NCBI GenBank assembly: GCA_039105265.1
Contig: JAPFFF010000041.1
Location: forward strand, 496,001-560,000
Direction: 5' to 3'
Length of the DNA stretch: 64,000 nt
Origin: Tritrichomonas musculus
Taxonomy: Eukaryota > Parabasalia > Tritrichomonadida > Tritrichomonadidae
Part shown: positions 1-10,221 of the stretch, piece after piece
How positions within the stretch are numbered: the first letter of the stretch is position 1
Layout: the number at the start of each line of letters is the position of its first letter
Position numbers and translations under genes: made by a program
The notes under the pieces: generated by a model
Told to the model about the DNA's origin: nothing
Database searches by the model: none
What the model saw: only the letters and a program-made list of their open reading frames with translations

Positions 1-915
1 TAAAACGAAATTTGTCTTATTTTGTATCTTGATATTAATAATAAATGTTTTTATATATAATCTTAAATATATAAGTATATTGTGCAATTTAATTGTCGTG
101 AGGACAAAAAGATAATGCAATATATCCAATATTTTTGTAAAAAATACTATATAAAATACTCTGAAAATATATTTAAAGTATTGAATCCTTAAAGCAAAGT
201 ACTCAAACCTTAAAGTAAAAAGTATTCAATTATTTGACAAATAAAATAATTTCAATACTCCTTAAAGCAGGAGTATTGAATTCTTATTACAAGAGACTAT
301 TGAAATTTCAGCCATATAAAACAAATTGAAAGGTCCTTATTACAGCTCGTTATTTTTGGAAAACGTTAAGTTTTTTTTATTAATTTTGTTAACCAAATTT
401 TAATTTATATATATAAAGATAAAGATAAATTTGTTAACCAAAAAACTAAAAAAAAAAACGTTTTTATTTTCATGAAATATGCTCTTTTTTGGCTTTTTGA
501 ATAAATGATATTTTGATGTAATAAGAGCCGTTTAAAATAGACTTTAGCTCGGGGTATATCACATTTTTCATAGAAAAAAAAAATACTTTTGGTTGACTGT
601 TTATTTAGTAGATGCTTAAAATAAAGACCAAAATCGAATTATAAAAAAAAATCGTTTATAATTTTTTTTACTCGAAAAAAAGTGAAAAAAGCATGAGTAG
701 CTACTCATGATTTTTTGCAAAAGTGCAAAAAAGTTTTGAACTTTTTTTTCTGATGTACGATATAAGGTCAATATTGACCTTAACCTCTGGGGGCAATAAG
801 GATTCCCCAAAATATCAAAAAATAAATACGCATTATTATGAGATAAAAACATATTATTTAGATAATAAATTATTATCTTTTTTTTTTTTTTTTTTTTTTT
901 GTTCACTTCACATTT
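1..915. other. AT-rich non-genic stretch
   Basis: No convincing gene is seen. The stretch holds short A and T runs, a repeated TTAACCA word within 385-445, and a 22-nt T run near 879-900. The two small open frames on opposite strands between about 616 and 920 are low-complexity products of these runs (poly-Lys on one strand, poly-Phe on the other), so they are not called. Confidence 0.6.
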
Positions 916-1077
916 CATGATTTACTTCAACCGAATGGTTTTTCTAATAGAAAAATTGCAAAATTATTAGGTATTGACCAAAAATCTTTTGAAAAACAGC
1001 TCTCGCTTCCATTAGAATCCCGTCCTAATGGTTGTCCAATCAGATTATCAAGGAGAAGTAACCAACATTCCTGTTAG
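916..1077 (+). pseudogene. Helix-turn-helix coding relic
   Basis: An open stretch of about 53 codons without its own start reads like a DNA-binding helix-turn-helix: FSNRKIAKLLGIDQKSFEKQ, followed by a short RPNGCPIRLS tail. Such a layout occurs at the N-terminus of many transposases and DNA-binding proteins, but no family can be named. It overlaps in another frame the start of the transglutaminase-like relic at 1028, so one of the two was probably inserted or joined secondarily. The HTH reading is pattern recognition only. Confidence 0.35.
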
Positions 1078-1665
1078 AAGAGAATCGAATAAAAAATTCA
1101 CAGAGTTCAATAATAAAGTCGATAAAATGGTTTCAGAGGCTGCTAAAAGGACGACGGTTGAGGCCAAAGTTAAGGCCATTCATGATTTCTTAAAAAAAAA
1201 ATAAAAAATACTAAGCCAAATGATGCAGGAGAAGGTGTTGCCGAATATCTTTACTCACCATACGGAGCTCTTATCAACCAAAAGTGCGTTTGTGACGGTT
1301 ATGGTGATCTTGGCAGTTGTGGTGTTACATTCCATTTCCCACTTGCACCTTTTCCAAACATGGACAAGTGGACAGTAACAGTGACTGAAAATAACGATAT
1401 ACACGGATCTTATGATGGAATGAATTCCTCAGCTTTATTAAACAATTATGGCTATCTAATATTCTTTAGATCAGTTTTTGTGAATAAGGAAGGATTTATG
1501 ATACAAGATCCTTGGGTTGATTTCAGATTATTTGGAAACGTATTATATTCAACAGATATTTTTGAAGGACCCTATTATACTCGATTTTCATTAACAAAGA
1601 AACATCATTCTTTCCAGTTTGGAATTCAAATGCATGATCGCTGCTTGGTTGAAACTCCCTATTGA
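1028..1665 (+). pseudogene. Transglutaminase-like domain gene, broken
   Basis: The first frame starts at ATG 1028 and reads VEAKVKAIHDFLKKK before stopping at 1202 in a poly-A run. The -1 frame continues at once with IKNTKP, then YGALINQKCVCDGYG, up to the stop at 1663-1665. The order KVKAIHD, then about 30 residues, then YGALxNxKxVCDGY matches the N-terminal half and catalytic-Cys region of the transglutaminase-like superfamily (bacterial-type cysteine peptidase or transglutaminase core). After CDGY the sequence departs from the family: the expected ARAF is missing, and no HxWN catalytic His motif or following Asp is seen in the last 110 residues. No ACTAAC-type intron lies between the two frames. 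It is either a decayed gene or a gene whose homopolymer was mis-assembled. The family call is fairly good for the first half and poor for the second. Confidence 0.55.
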
Positions 1666-1898
1666 TATTGTTGAGGAATCATTTGATTTCTTAACTATTA
1701 ATGTATAAATCAATTTATTTTTTTTATTTTAAGATTCCTTTGTATTTATAATTTCAGATGAAATGATTCACTGCTCATAATGGAAATGTCTATTGGTGCT
1801 AAAAATTGGTAAAGATTATTTACTAATTTCTTCAGTGTAAGAAATAAGTTTTTGAATAAAAAGTCCAAAAACTTTTTTTTCTATATAGAGAAATTTAT

Positions 1899-2170
1899 TC
1901 AAGCCGATCGATAATTTCTTTTGGTTTCAGATGGAATTCTATTTCAATATAGTCTTCTTTATGATTGTCAAAAAGGATTCCACCCACAAAATAACGAGTT
2001 TTCTTTTTATACTTTATTTAGGATTTCCATTGCATGTCCATTATATTGCTTTTTGCTATACAATTAACTAAGTTGGCAAATGAATCAACTCCTTTGGGCA
2101 TTCCATGATAAGACCATGGCAATGCCCATGAAGCATCGTACTAATTTGTGCAAAAAAAGTCCCTTCAGAT
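1899..2170 (-). pseudogene. Decayed coding sequence, unidentified
   Basis: On the minus strand two adjoining frames have protein-like composition, quite unlike the AT-rich background: one contains SWALPWSYHGMPKGVDSFAN and runs to a stop at 2018-2020, the next contains RYFVGGILFDNHKEDYIEIE and runs to 1899. Further upstream, up to about 2420, another protein-like minus-strand stretch (TWRFGCFLCVVGMNK) is visible. The family is not recognised. It appears to be one old gene broken by several frame changes. Confidence 0.35.
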
Positions 2171-3078
2171 TCCTTAATTTTTTTTTTTATGATTTTGTAA
2201 TTGTATAAAACGCCTTTTATTGTCTTGTAGAATTTGGATGTCAAAACAATTTTTTAGACCATAAAGGTGCCCTTTTAATAAGAAAAGGCATGCCTTTTTA
2301 CCAATTATCTGATTGTTAATTTATTCATTCCAACAACACATAGGAAACATCCAAAACGCCAAGTCATAATTACGGCAACATTAAAAATGAGTAAAATTCG
2401 GAAAGTAAAAAATTCTATAGGAAAAGTATCTTGGATTTTAGAAAGCCAAGATTTATTTAGAATAGCAGCACTCTTATGTAAAACTTCTTCTAAACACTTG
2501 ACATGAGTAGTAATGTTAGGGAGTGCTACAGATACTACGTTTTTTAGCCCGCGCTGCGCTTCTCTAACCGCTACTGGAGCTCCCCAAACGACTTGATCAT
2601 ATAGATATAACCTATTGAAACACCTCTAACTCAAAATTTGTAAACAAGTCCCCTAATGAAACTATTTTTAAAATCGATATGGATCCCTACAGAAAATGAT
2701 AATAATTATAACCTTACCGCTAGAAGCTCTTATATACACCGCCACAGTCGTATTACAGCAAATTTAATTGACAAAAAAACCAAAAATCAGCTGTATTTAT
2801 TTTAGTGGTATATGTATCATTGTACTAAAGATATATATATATATATATATATATATGACAATTCAAATAATGGCTAAATAAGTTATTAAAATAGGTGAAA
2901 TCGACTATATTAATTTGAAACCGTTTCCAAACAATTCCATACGCGACATTTGTGAGATTGTGTCCAATAAAGTAGAACTAATCGTGGTAGATAAAGAATG
3001 ACTATTATAGCATATAATGAAGGACTAATTGTATTAACAATGAGTTTGATATGTGAATTAAATGAATTTTTTCTCTAA
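2171..3078. other. Non-genic stretch with a GC-rich pocket
   Basis: No intact gene. Minus-strand coding relics continue to about 2420. A pocket at about 2546-2610, with GCCCGCGCTGCGCTTC and ACCGCTACTGGAGCTCCCC, stands out against the AT-rich surroundings and resembles the composition of the GC-rich hairpin at 41219-41322. An AT dinucleotide repeat follows at 2828-2857. Confidence 0.4.
2828..2857. repeat. (AT)n microsatellite
   Basis: About 14 consecutive AT dinucleotides are read directly in the sequence. Confidence 0.9.
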
Positions 3079-3435
3079 ATGAAACTAATGAAACTAAACA
3101 CAATGTTATACGATCATGTACATGAAGAGATGGTCGAATCCGTAAATGATTTCCGTGCCGATGATGATCAATTGAAAGTAATTGAAGAACAAGTTGATCC
3201 AATACCGACACCAGAAAAAGTCAAGATTTATCATATATACAATGGCAGTTGCTTGATGAGATTCCTGAACGATTATACATTGTACAGTGTGAAGGCTACT
3301 TCGATAAGAATGGCAATCCATTAAATGATGAGGCATAAATTAAACATCTAACAAGTGGAGAACATGTTGATATCGATGATGATATAGAACTTTGTGATGA
3401 GAATGGAGATGTAATTAATAATATTTTTGTCTAAA
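3079..3435 (+). pseudogene. Coding relic, unidentified
   Basis: From ATG 3079 a frame reads HVHEEMVESVNDFRADDDQL and EEQVDPIPTPEKVKIYHIYN. Before it ends, another frame takes over with LDEIPERLYIVQCEGYFDKN and stops at about 3338. A third acidic stretch (DDDIELCDENGDVINNIFV) stops at about 3435. Composition and the D/N-G turns look like real protein. Three successive frames in 350 bp suggest one broken gene. No family is recognised. Confidence 0.35.
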
Positions 3436-3507
3436 TTTCAAATACTATTAAATAATGAAGATGATACACAGATCATACATACAATATTTTTGAAATTTAG
3501 ACAAAAA
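3424..3507. repeat. Perfect 19-bp inverted repeat
   Basis: TTTTTGTCTAAATTTCAAA at 3424-3442 is exactly complementary to 3489-3507, with a 46-nt spacer. It lies at the end of the preceding coding relic. It may be a terminator-like hairpin or the remains of a very small MITE. Confidence 0.75.
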
Positions 3508-3663
3508 TTTTGAGTTTTGAGTTTTTGATGAATGTAATAAAAAAAACGTATTGAATATTATGAGATTTGTGCAATAATAAGCTTAAAAATGAGGAAGTTT
3601 GTGGATATATAAATATATATATAAAAAAAAACATAAGTTAAAGTATTATTATTGATATTGTTC

Positions 3664-4740
3664 TCATGCGTAAATTAAATTATCAATTGAGAAGATATTA
3701 CATGCTTCTTGAATGAACTGAACTGTAGTTTTCATACCAACAGAATTTAAATGATTTCCAAACAAAAATTGGCCAATTTTGCCATTTGTGATGCTCTTTA
3801 GCAGGGAGAATATAGCCACGTCGAGAGGCTGGAGCATATCTGTTAATACGCTCTGGATGTAGTATAATTCGATATTTAATTCTTGAGCTCTAGTTCTCAC
3901 TTTTTGTGGCGTATGAGTAATATAAGAGTCAATAATTAAATGTATTTTGATAATTTTATTTAATTGTTTTCTTAGACAATCAAGATATTCAAGAAAACAA
4001 TTTGAAGTCATAAGTCATAAGATTTCGCAGAATAAGATAATTTGTTTTTTTCTCTTAATTGGCCAACTTGTTCTTCCGCTTCTTCCAGTGAATTACCGTG
4101 ACCAATTATAAAAAGTTGGATTTTGCAGTAATTAGATGTAATTGAAGCCATAACTGAGATGCACTGTTTTGTTGAGTCTAGTGGTCTAATAGAGATATTT
4201 TTCGTCCCTTTATATGCCCACGTTTTGATTGAATTGGGCAAAATCTGAAAGCCTGTCTCGTCTGCATTAACTACAAGCTCTTTATTAATTTGAGCATTTT
4301 CAATTATTGATCGTATATGAGCTTTGAAAAAGTCAAATTCTTCGCTATTTACATTTTCATTTAAATTATCATTTCGTTCTTTAAAATGTGCCAAACGAGA
4401 CAAAATATAGTATTTGTTTTTAAAATCAGTTAATAGTTTCATTTATGATATCAATAAATTATATTTTCATTTATGCATCATCTGATGAATGACAATTGAT
4501 GAATATCACTCGCTGTGTCAATAAATGAATAACGACATTTCTTTTCATTGTCATTAATGCCATTTTCGTTATTAAAATAGCCAACTGAATTTTGATAGGT
4601 CTTCAGCATCTCTATAAATATTATCATAAGCTTCAAATGCCAATGCTTGAAAATGAGAATTTGAAAAGTAGTCATGCGGTTCTATATAATTATCTTCAAT
4701 ATATCGCGATGATGTAATTGAGGTTGCAAAACTGAAGCCT
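3664..4740 (-). pseudogene. pogo/Tigger-type DDE transposase, decayed
   Basis: Three minus-strand pieces read in order. The first (about 4740-4575) contains YFSNSHFQALAFEAYDNIYR. The second (4442-4008) carries NADETGFQILP, the first catalytic Asp of the DDE_1 superfamily. The third (4011-3664) carries HLIIDSYITHTP (second Asp) and LQPLDVAIFSLLK (third Asp). Order and spacing match pogo/Tigger/CENP-B-like transposases of the Tc1/mariner superfamily; the N-terminal DNA-binding part is mostly unreadable. Pieces two and three change frame where the 7-mer TTATGAC occurs twice in tandem (about 4005-4018). No flanking terminal inverted repeats were found by eye. A DNA-transposon relic, presumably inactive. 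Confidence 0.75.
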
Positions 4741-5750
4741 AAATGGTGGAATTTCTGCAGAAGATTTCACAATTTAGGTTCCAGGAGCTTAAAATATGAG
4801 CTTGCTCACAAAAAAATGTTCAGCATTACTAAATCTCCCTGCAGTAGGAACTCACAAGCTAAACCTCCAAGATATAGACTGAGAACATCCCTGTAGAAGA
4901 AGTTCAAAATCTAAGTCCCAGAGTTCTTGTTAAAAAAGGCGCCACAATAATAAAAATGCTTATCGTTTCTACTTTTTGAATATCTTCCTTTGAATTTATT
5001 AATGGACAATTATACACTCAAAAAGTTGCATTATTTTCTATGATCTTTCAAAAAACAATCATGAACTTTTTCTGAAGAGTGAACTTTTTGAGACTACTCA
5101 TTTTATAGCAGATACTTTAGTGAGACTAATTTATTCCTTAGTTTTTTTACATAATGAACATAAAAATAGCAAACTATTATCCTGTTGTTAATATATTTGA
5201 TAAATTGATAGTTTTTTAGAATCAATAATGATTGCTTATGACCGTTAAAAATAACCGTTATGACTTCAAAAACTTTTCATTCTTAAACTTTAATATATTA
5301 TTCAATATTTTAATGAGATCGATTTTTTTGTCATATATAATATATATATTAAATATTATATTATAACCATGAATCTTAATGCAATATGTTAATTAAAATT
5401 TGTATCTTTTGATATGGGAATAGCCTTTAATATTTATTTCATAGTATATTGTCTTAGAAAGTAAAAGATTGGATGATAGGATATACCATTAATTTAAATT
5501 AAATGATACATGTTTAATAACAGTTTTTTTTTTTTCTTAAAACTCTGATGATGAGAATTTTATATCAGACAACAAAGACACAATCTACTACATTATTATA
5601 ACTTAGTAATATATAAATAAGGTCTAGTTCAATTTAACAAATAATAGAATTATTTAATTTAAAGGAAAAAAAAGTTACCAAAGATGAACTAATTTTAAAT
5701 AAATTGATTATTTAAAATCAAATGCTTAGCGATAATGTTATTTGAAGATA
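4741..5750. other. AT-rich non-genic stretch
   Basis: No open frame of protein-like composition. A slightly less AT-rich part at 4740-4940 (CTCCCTGCAGTAGGAACTC, CATCCCTGTAGAAG) may be an old coding or repeat relic but cannot be assigned. Confidence 0.5.
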
Positions 5751-6060
5751 TTAAGGTTCTCCTTCTCTAAAAAAATGTAAATTATTCAATATTGAATTAA
5801 CTCATAGAATATATAATTCAATAGAGTATTTTTCGGAAAAAGCTTTGGTGAAAAATAAAAATATTTTTAATTTTGTGATTTCTATCAGTAGAAAAATAAA
5901 AACAATAATATTCCATGAAAATGTTTTTATACAATTCTTTAAAATATATATTTTCATAAATTTTATATTTTAATTCATTTTTACATGTGATATTTATGTA
6001 TATTTTATTTGTGAAATCTCATTGAATTTAATCTTTTAAATTTGAAAGGAGAACCTTAAA
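5751..6060. mobile_element. MITE family A, copy 1
   Basis: About 310 bp bounded by TTAAGGTTCTCCTT on the left and AAGGAGAACCTTAA on the right. The interior is AT-rich and non-coding. A second copy lies in opposite orientation at 41417-41771: shared blocks include the terminal repeats, AATATTGAATTAACTCATAG near one end and the region around TTCTAT(C)AGTAG in the middle. Flanking TTAA on both sides would fit TTAA target duplication (piggyBac-like), but a TA duplication cannot be excluded because TTAA may belong to the repeat itself. Non-autonomous. Confidence 0.75.
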
Positions 6061-6545
6061 ACATGACATAAGATATTATAAACAATTTTTTATATTTTAT
6101 AATATAAAATGGCACATTTTTATTATATATTTGCATTTTCATTTATGGTTAAGTTTTTTTTTTAAATTTTTACAAAATATTTTATTTCATTCAATTTTAA
6201 ATAATTTGAATGATTTGAAAATATTTTATCAATTTCAATAAAAATCAATTAGATTATGTGAGGTGAAATCTTTAATAAAAATACTTTTGCATATATAGAT
6301 ATCCTTGCGATCATCCATATTTACTTTTAAATTAATAATTATTATATAAATTAATAAATAGAATTAATATCTTTTATTCTCATCATAAAAGAAAATTTAT
6401 GATTATTCAGGCAAAATTTTATTTAACTTAAATTGTATGGTACTTGAATATTTTTTTTAATTGATTGTTTATCAAAGTCTAATAATTGAATTAAACAATC
6501 AATTTTTTTTTAAACTAATTGAAATTTTAATTTTTTGAAAATCGT
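6061..6545. other. AT-rich intergenic and upstream region
   Basis: Nothing gene-like. It is the upstream region of the phosphatase gene. A TCAATT initiator-like word occurs near 6500, but it is weak. Confidence 0.45.
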
Positions 6546-8171
6546 ATGAATAACACTAATTCTTCTGAATCACGAAAAACATTTAGTAAAATATATCAAT
6601 GCTATCGAACATTAATGTCGCAAGATGTTTCAGAATATGAAAACCAGAGATCTAGATTAGTTTTTCCAATTTTACCTATTCCAATTTTAACCGAACTATG
6701 CAATTTTACAGCAAAAGTTTTTGCCGAAGAATCAATTGTATTGAATCTTAAAGGAAATTATGTAATAGTTGGCGACCTACACGGGCACATTTTGGATTTA
6801 TTCCGAATTTTGAGGAATTTTGGTCATCCTCCAAAGCAAAATTATGTTTTCCTTGGCGATTTGGTTGATCGAGGCGAATTTTCAACAGAAACTGTTGTTT
6901 TAATTTTTTTAATGAAATGCTTATATCCTGAAAATGTATTTGTCATCAGAGGGAACCACGAGTTTACTGAATTATGGCCAACATGCGGTTTCCTTACTGA
7001 ACTTGAAACAGTATATAATGAATCAAAAACAACAAGTTCATTATTTATGAAAGCTTTTTCATATCTTCCACTAGCAGCGATTGTAAACGATAAATATTTT
7101 TGTGTTCATGGAGGCATAGGCCCAGAAATGCTTAGTGTTAAAGAAATGATGCGAATGAGTAGACCAATAATGGATTTCGATTCTGAACCTGTTCTCAGCA
7201 TGGTATGGTCTGACTTGTCAAATACGATCAAAGAATTCGAGCCATCAAACCGAGGAACTGGATATTTATTCGGCGAACCGGCTTTAGCATCTTATTTAGA
7301 TTCTCAAAATCTTGACGTTCTTGTCAGAGGACATGAATGCGTACTTGGTGGTGTTGAATTTTCAATTAGAAAAAAATGCATAACCGTGTTTTCAGCATCT
7401 AATTATTGCGGAGTTACAGATAATGATGCTGGCGTTTTAATTTTAAGACCAGATGCACCTCCAGAACCAATAAAACTAAAGGCTTTACATTATATTAATC
7501 GTGAAACCGCTTCATATCTCAAAAGCTCTTCAGAAACTTCTTTCATTCTCAGTTCAAAACCAATCAATCTTAACTCACCACCACATAATCCTGTTAGTCA
7601 TAATAGTCCGATAAGTTTTCCAAAACTTAATAGAGGTGGTTTCAATAGCCCTATACCCGAACGAAATCATATATCCGAATTTCCAAGTGCAAATTTTGAC
7701 TCAAATCGACCACGTCAAATACATTCAAACCCATCAATAGCAATCAGTCGACCTGGGTCTACTCGCCGCAGCTTTGATCGTTCAGTTTTAATTCAACAAC
7801 ATGAAAAAGAGCAATTTCCTTCATTACCAAGTATACAGCCGGTCCTTGGAAGTCTTCCATCACCTATAGGAAGTCCACATTCGGATCCTTATTCATCAAA
7901 TTATTATCCTGAAATGCGTCGCCCTTCGCGACCTCGAGCAGCTCCTAAGAGATCATCAATACAATCTCTTCCAGCATCACCGATGCCTATTCAGCAACCT
8001 CAAGTTCCTATAAACAGGAAAAGGCGAAATAGAACATTATCACTTAATGATAACCTTTCTCAATCACAGCCTCGGTTTGAAAATGTAAATAAAAGTAACA
8101 GTAGCAGTAGTAGCAGGATAAGCAACGCTCCTTCTTCATCTATTGCTCCCAAATTGGCCTTATATGAATGA
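6546..8171 (+). CDS. PPP-family serine/threonine protein phosphatase
   Basis: A 541-aa protein that should hydrolyse phosphoserine/phosphothreonine with a two-metal centre. All PPP signature motifs are present in order: GDLHGH (76-81), GDLVDRG (104-110), RGNHEF (135-140), CVHGG (186-190), RGHE (261-264) and SASNYCG (283-289). The catalytic domain spans about residues 45-305. Metal and phosphate ligands (D, H, D, N, H, H, H) are all visible, so it should be active. The C-terminal 230 residues are Ser/Pro/Asn-rich, low-complexity and probably disordered, unlike PP1 or PP2A which end soon after the catalytic core; large groups of PPP genes with divergent tails are known in trichomonads. ATG 6546 begins the only long frame. 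PP1 versus PP2A class was not decided. Confidence 0.92.
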   Translation: MNNTNSSESRKTFSKIYQCYRTLMSQDVSEYENQRSRLVFPILPIPILTELCNFTAKVFAEESIVLNLKGNYVIVGDLHGHILDLFRILRNFGHPPKQNYVFLGDLVDRGEFSTETVVLIFLMKCLYPENVFVIRGNHEFTELWPTCGFLTELETVYNESKTTSSLFMKAFSYLPLAAIVNDKYFCVHGGIGPEMLSVKEMMRMSRPIMDFDSEPVLSMVWSDLSNTIKEFEPSNRGTGYLFGEPALASYLDSQNLDVLVRGHECVLGGVEFSIRKKCITVFSASNYCGVTDNDAGVLILRPDAPPEPIKLKALHYINRETASYLKSSSETSFILSSKPINLNSPPHNPVSHNSPISFPKLNRGGFNSPIPERNHISEFPSANFDSNRPRQIHSNPSIAISRPGSTRRSFDRSVLIQQHEKEQFPSLPSIQPVLGSLPSPIGSPHSDPYSSNYYPEMRRPSRPRAAPKRSSIQSLPASPMPIQQPQVPINRKRRNRTLSLNDNLSQSQPRFENVNKSNSSSSSRISNAPSSSIAPKLALYE

Positions 8172-8328
8172 AAAAAATACTAATATTTTAATTGCAACAT
8201 GCAATTTTTCCTTGTTTATTATTTTTTTTTTGTTATAAATGATTTCATTGTTTACTCTTTTGTCTTTTTTTAACATGTTTTTCCTTTCTATTCTTTCTTC
8301 AATTTTTTGAATTGAAAAAAATCTTGAA

Positions 8329-9933
8329 ATGAACATAGAAAAGAAGATTAAAGGACTTCGAAAACTTATTGAAGAAAAACGCCATGAAAACAATGAATAT
8401 TCTAAATTACTTTCGCAATTTGAATCTTATAGAATTCGATTTTTAGATGATATTGAGTATTGTATTTATCCTGCACATTCTATTTTTTCATCAGATTCCG
8501 ATTCCGATTCATATTCAGAAGATAATTCAGACTCATCTTCAGATTCCAGTTATCATGCACCTATTCCAAAAAAAACAAAATCATTTCTATCTAATGATTT
8601 GCCAAATTCGCTTTTGGCCGGTAAAAATAATATTACAACAAAGAAAAATGCAACAAATTCCAACCAAAATCAACCTATATACCAGTCAGCTCAACCAATT
8701 AATAATCAACCTTCCCAATCACAAATTCCAACGCAGTATCAGCAACAGGTATCAGCTCAAATGATTCAATTTAACGCTAACTTACTAAAAAAATTATTTC
8801 CTTCTGTATCTGCCCCATCTCTCGTTTTAAAAAATTCCTCTTTATTGCCTAACTCAAATCAATCTCAAGAATCAAAACAAATTCAAAATATTAAACAATC
8901 ACAGAAAGTTACCCCACCTCAAAATCTCATTCAAGCACAAAAAGTTATTCTGCCTCAAAACCCTCCTCAAGCACAAAAAGTTATTCTGCCTCAAAACCCT
9001 CCTCAAGCACAAAAAGTTACACTACCTCAAAATCCCATACAAGCACAGAGTATAACTCCACCTCCAAATATAGGCCAAATCACAAATAAAACTTCAAGCA
9101 CAAATAAGTCACAAAGTTCAAACAAATCTCAAAGTGCAAATAGATCTCAGAACACAAACAAACCTCACACTACTGATCAAATTAATTCTGCGGTATTACG
9201 ATCAAAGTCTGCACCTGTTCCATATCAAACATCGACAGTTGTAACAGGCAAGCATTTTCTATATCCCAAATCGAAGCCTACTCCTCAACCAACTCTTTAC
9301 CAAGGTTCTATCCCTGGCCAAATGATACCAAATAAGTCTCAGAACATTTATGAATACACTAATGTCGAAAATACTCAATCAAAAGGAATTAACGATAACT
9401 TTTTTGTAAGAGATCAAAAAGTTGTTGATCTAATTAATAAATATAGATCAACCTTACAACGCCTTCAAGAACAACAATTTATGAACTATCTACAAAAATT
9501 AAGTTTTAAAAGCAATATAACCACTGAAATTGTAGAAGAAGTTTACATGTTTGTTCAACAAGGTGTAAAAGATTGTAGATCTATTGAAATTATTGAAAAT
9601 TATCAAGCATCACAACTTGATCCAATTACTTCCTTTTATCTTCAATCATTGATGAATAGTAAAAGCGAGAATGGATGTAATCATATGAATTTGGATATGT
9701 TTCACTGTAAATTATCTTTATGGTCTAAAGTTAGTGGGAAAATGTCAGACCAATTTCTTATTCATTTTCCTGAAACAGTGAAACCAAGCGAAACAGCCAA
9801 ATTTATTGATAATATTAATACCAAAGCATTAAAATATGACCAAAAGCTGTCATCAAACTTTTATTTTATTGATGATTCTACTTACGTCGATGATGATGAT
9901 ATTGATAATAATAATACATCAAAAACCACTTAA
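8329..9933 (+). CDS. Q/N/S-rich protein with tandem repeats, function unknown
   Basis: 534 aa. The N-terminus (1-35) is a short charged helix (KKIKGLRKLIEEKRHENNEY). Residues about 55-80 are an acidic Ser/Asp run (SDSDSDSYSEDNSDSSSDSS). Residues about 195-245 contain four imperfect 12-residue tandem units of the type QAQKVILPQNPP, and the whole 85-350 part is Q/N/S/P-rich and probably disordered. The last 180 residues are different: a mixed, probably helical domain beginning at VVDLINKYRSTLQRLQEQQF that looks like the folded part. The family is not recognised. It lies 157 bp downstream of the phosphatase on the same strand. The repeats and disorder suggest a scaffold or regulatory protein, but that is inference. 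Confidence 0.8.
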   Translation: MNIEKKIKGLRKLIEEKRHENNEYSKLLSQFESYRIRFLDDIEYCIYPAHSIFSSDSDSDSYSEDNSDSSSDSSYHAPIPKKTKSFLSNDLPNSLLAGKNNITTKKNATNSNQNQPIYQSAQPINNQPSQSQIPTQYQQQVSAQMIQFNANLLKKLFPSVSAPSLVLKNSSLLPNSNQSQESKQIQNIKQSQKVTPPQNLIQAQKVILPQNPPQAQKVILPQNPPQAQKVTLPQNPIQAQSITPPPNIGQITNKTSSTNKSQSSNKSQSANRSQNTNKPHTTDQINSAVLRSKSAPVPYQTSTVVTGKHFLYPKSKPTPQPTLYQGSIPGQMIPNKSQNIYEYTNVENTQSKGINDNFFVRDQKVVDLINKYRSTLQRLQEQQFMNYLQKLSFKSNITTEIVEEVYMFVQQGVKDCRSIEIIENYQASQLDPITSFYLQSLMNSKSENGCNHMNLDMFHCKLSLWSKVSGKMSDQFLIHFPETVKPSETAKFIDNINTKALKYDQKLSSNFYFIDDSTYVDDDDIDNNNTSKTT

Positions 9934-10015
9934 ACAAAAAGTTAGGAATAAATGTAATTATGTTTGAAAATAATGTATTTTATTTTAAAGAATGATGAAT
10001 AATAATCATAATAAT

Positions 10016-10023
10016 AAAAAAAA
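10016..10023 (-). terminator. Pol III terminator of tRNA-Ser
   Basis: Directly after the 3' end of the minus-strand tRNA there is a run of eight T residues on the transcribed sense strand (A on the plus strand), the standard RNA polymerase III stop. Confidence 0.85.
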
Positions 10024-10104
10024 CGACAACCATGGGATTCGAACCCACGCGTGCAAGCACAAGGGATTAGCAATCCCTCGCCTTAACCACTCGGCCAAGT
10101 TGTC
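10024..10104 (-). tRNA. tRNA-Ser (anticodon GCU)
   Basis: The minus strand folds into a type II (long variable arm) tRNA. The acceptor stem is GACAACT with GGTTGTC (six Watson-Crick pairs and one wobble) and a G discriminator. The A box is TGGCCGAGTGG, the anticodon stem is AGGGA/TCCCT around the loop TTGCTAA, the variable arm is TGTGCTTGCACG, and the T arm is GTGGGTTCGAATCCCAT, which contains the B box. The long arm and G73 are typical of eukaryotic tRNA-Ser, and GCU reads AGC/AGU. There is no intron and no encoded CCA. It sits alone between two protein genes, divergent from the PHD gene. Confidence 0.96.
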
Positions 10105-10187
10105 TTTGATAATCTTTCAAAAATATATAAATACATATTATTTAATTTTTTAATTTTATTTTTTTTTACTTAGCATTTCATTTTTAA

Positions 10188-10193
10188 TCATTT
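10188..10193 (+). promoter_or_regulatory. Initiator-like TCATTT
   Basis: TCATTT lies 28 nt before the ATG of the PHD-finger gene. Parabasalid mRNA genes start at an initiator of the form TCA(+1)Y(T/A) close to the ATG. The match is short, in AT-rich DNA, so the support is positional. Confidence 0.4.
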
Positions 10194-10221
10194 GAATTTT
10201 ATAGGATTTTGTTTTTAAACT

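Noticed and set aside
616-920. Overlapping small ORFs on both strands
   Set aside because: Low-complexity products of A and T runs; no protein-like composition and no upstream signal.
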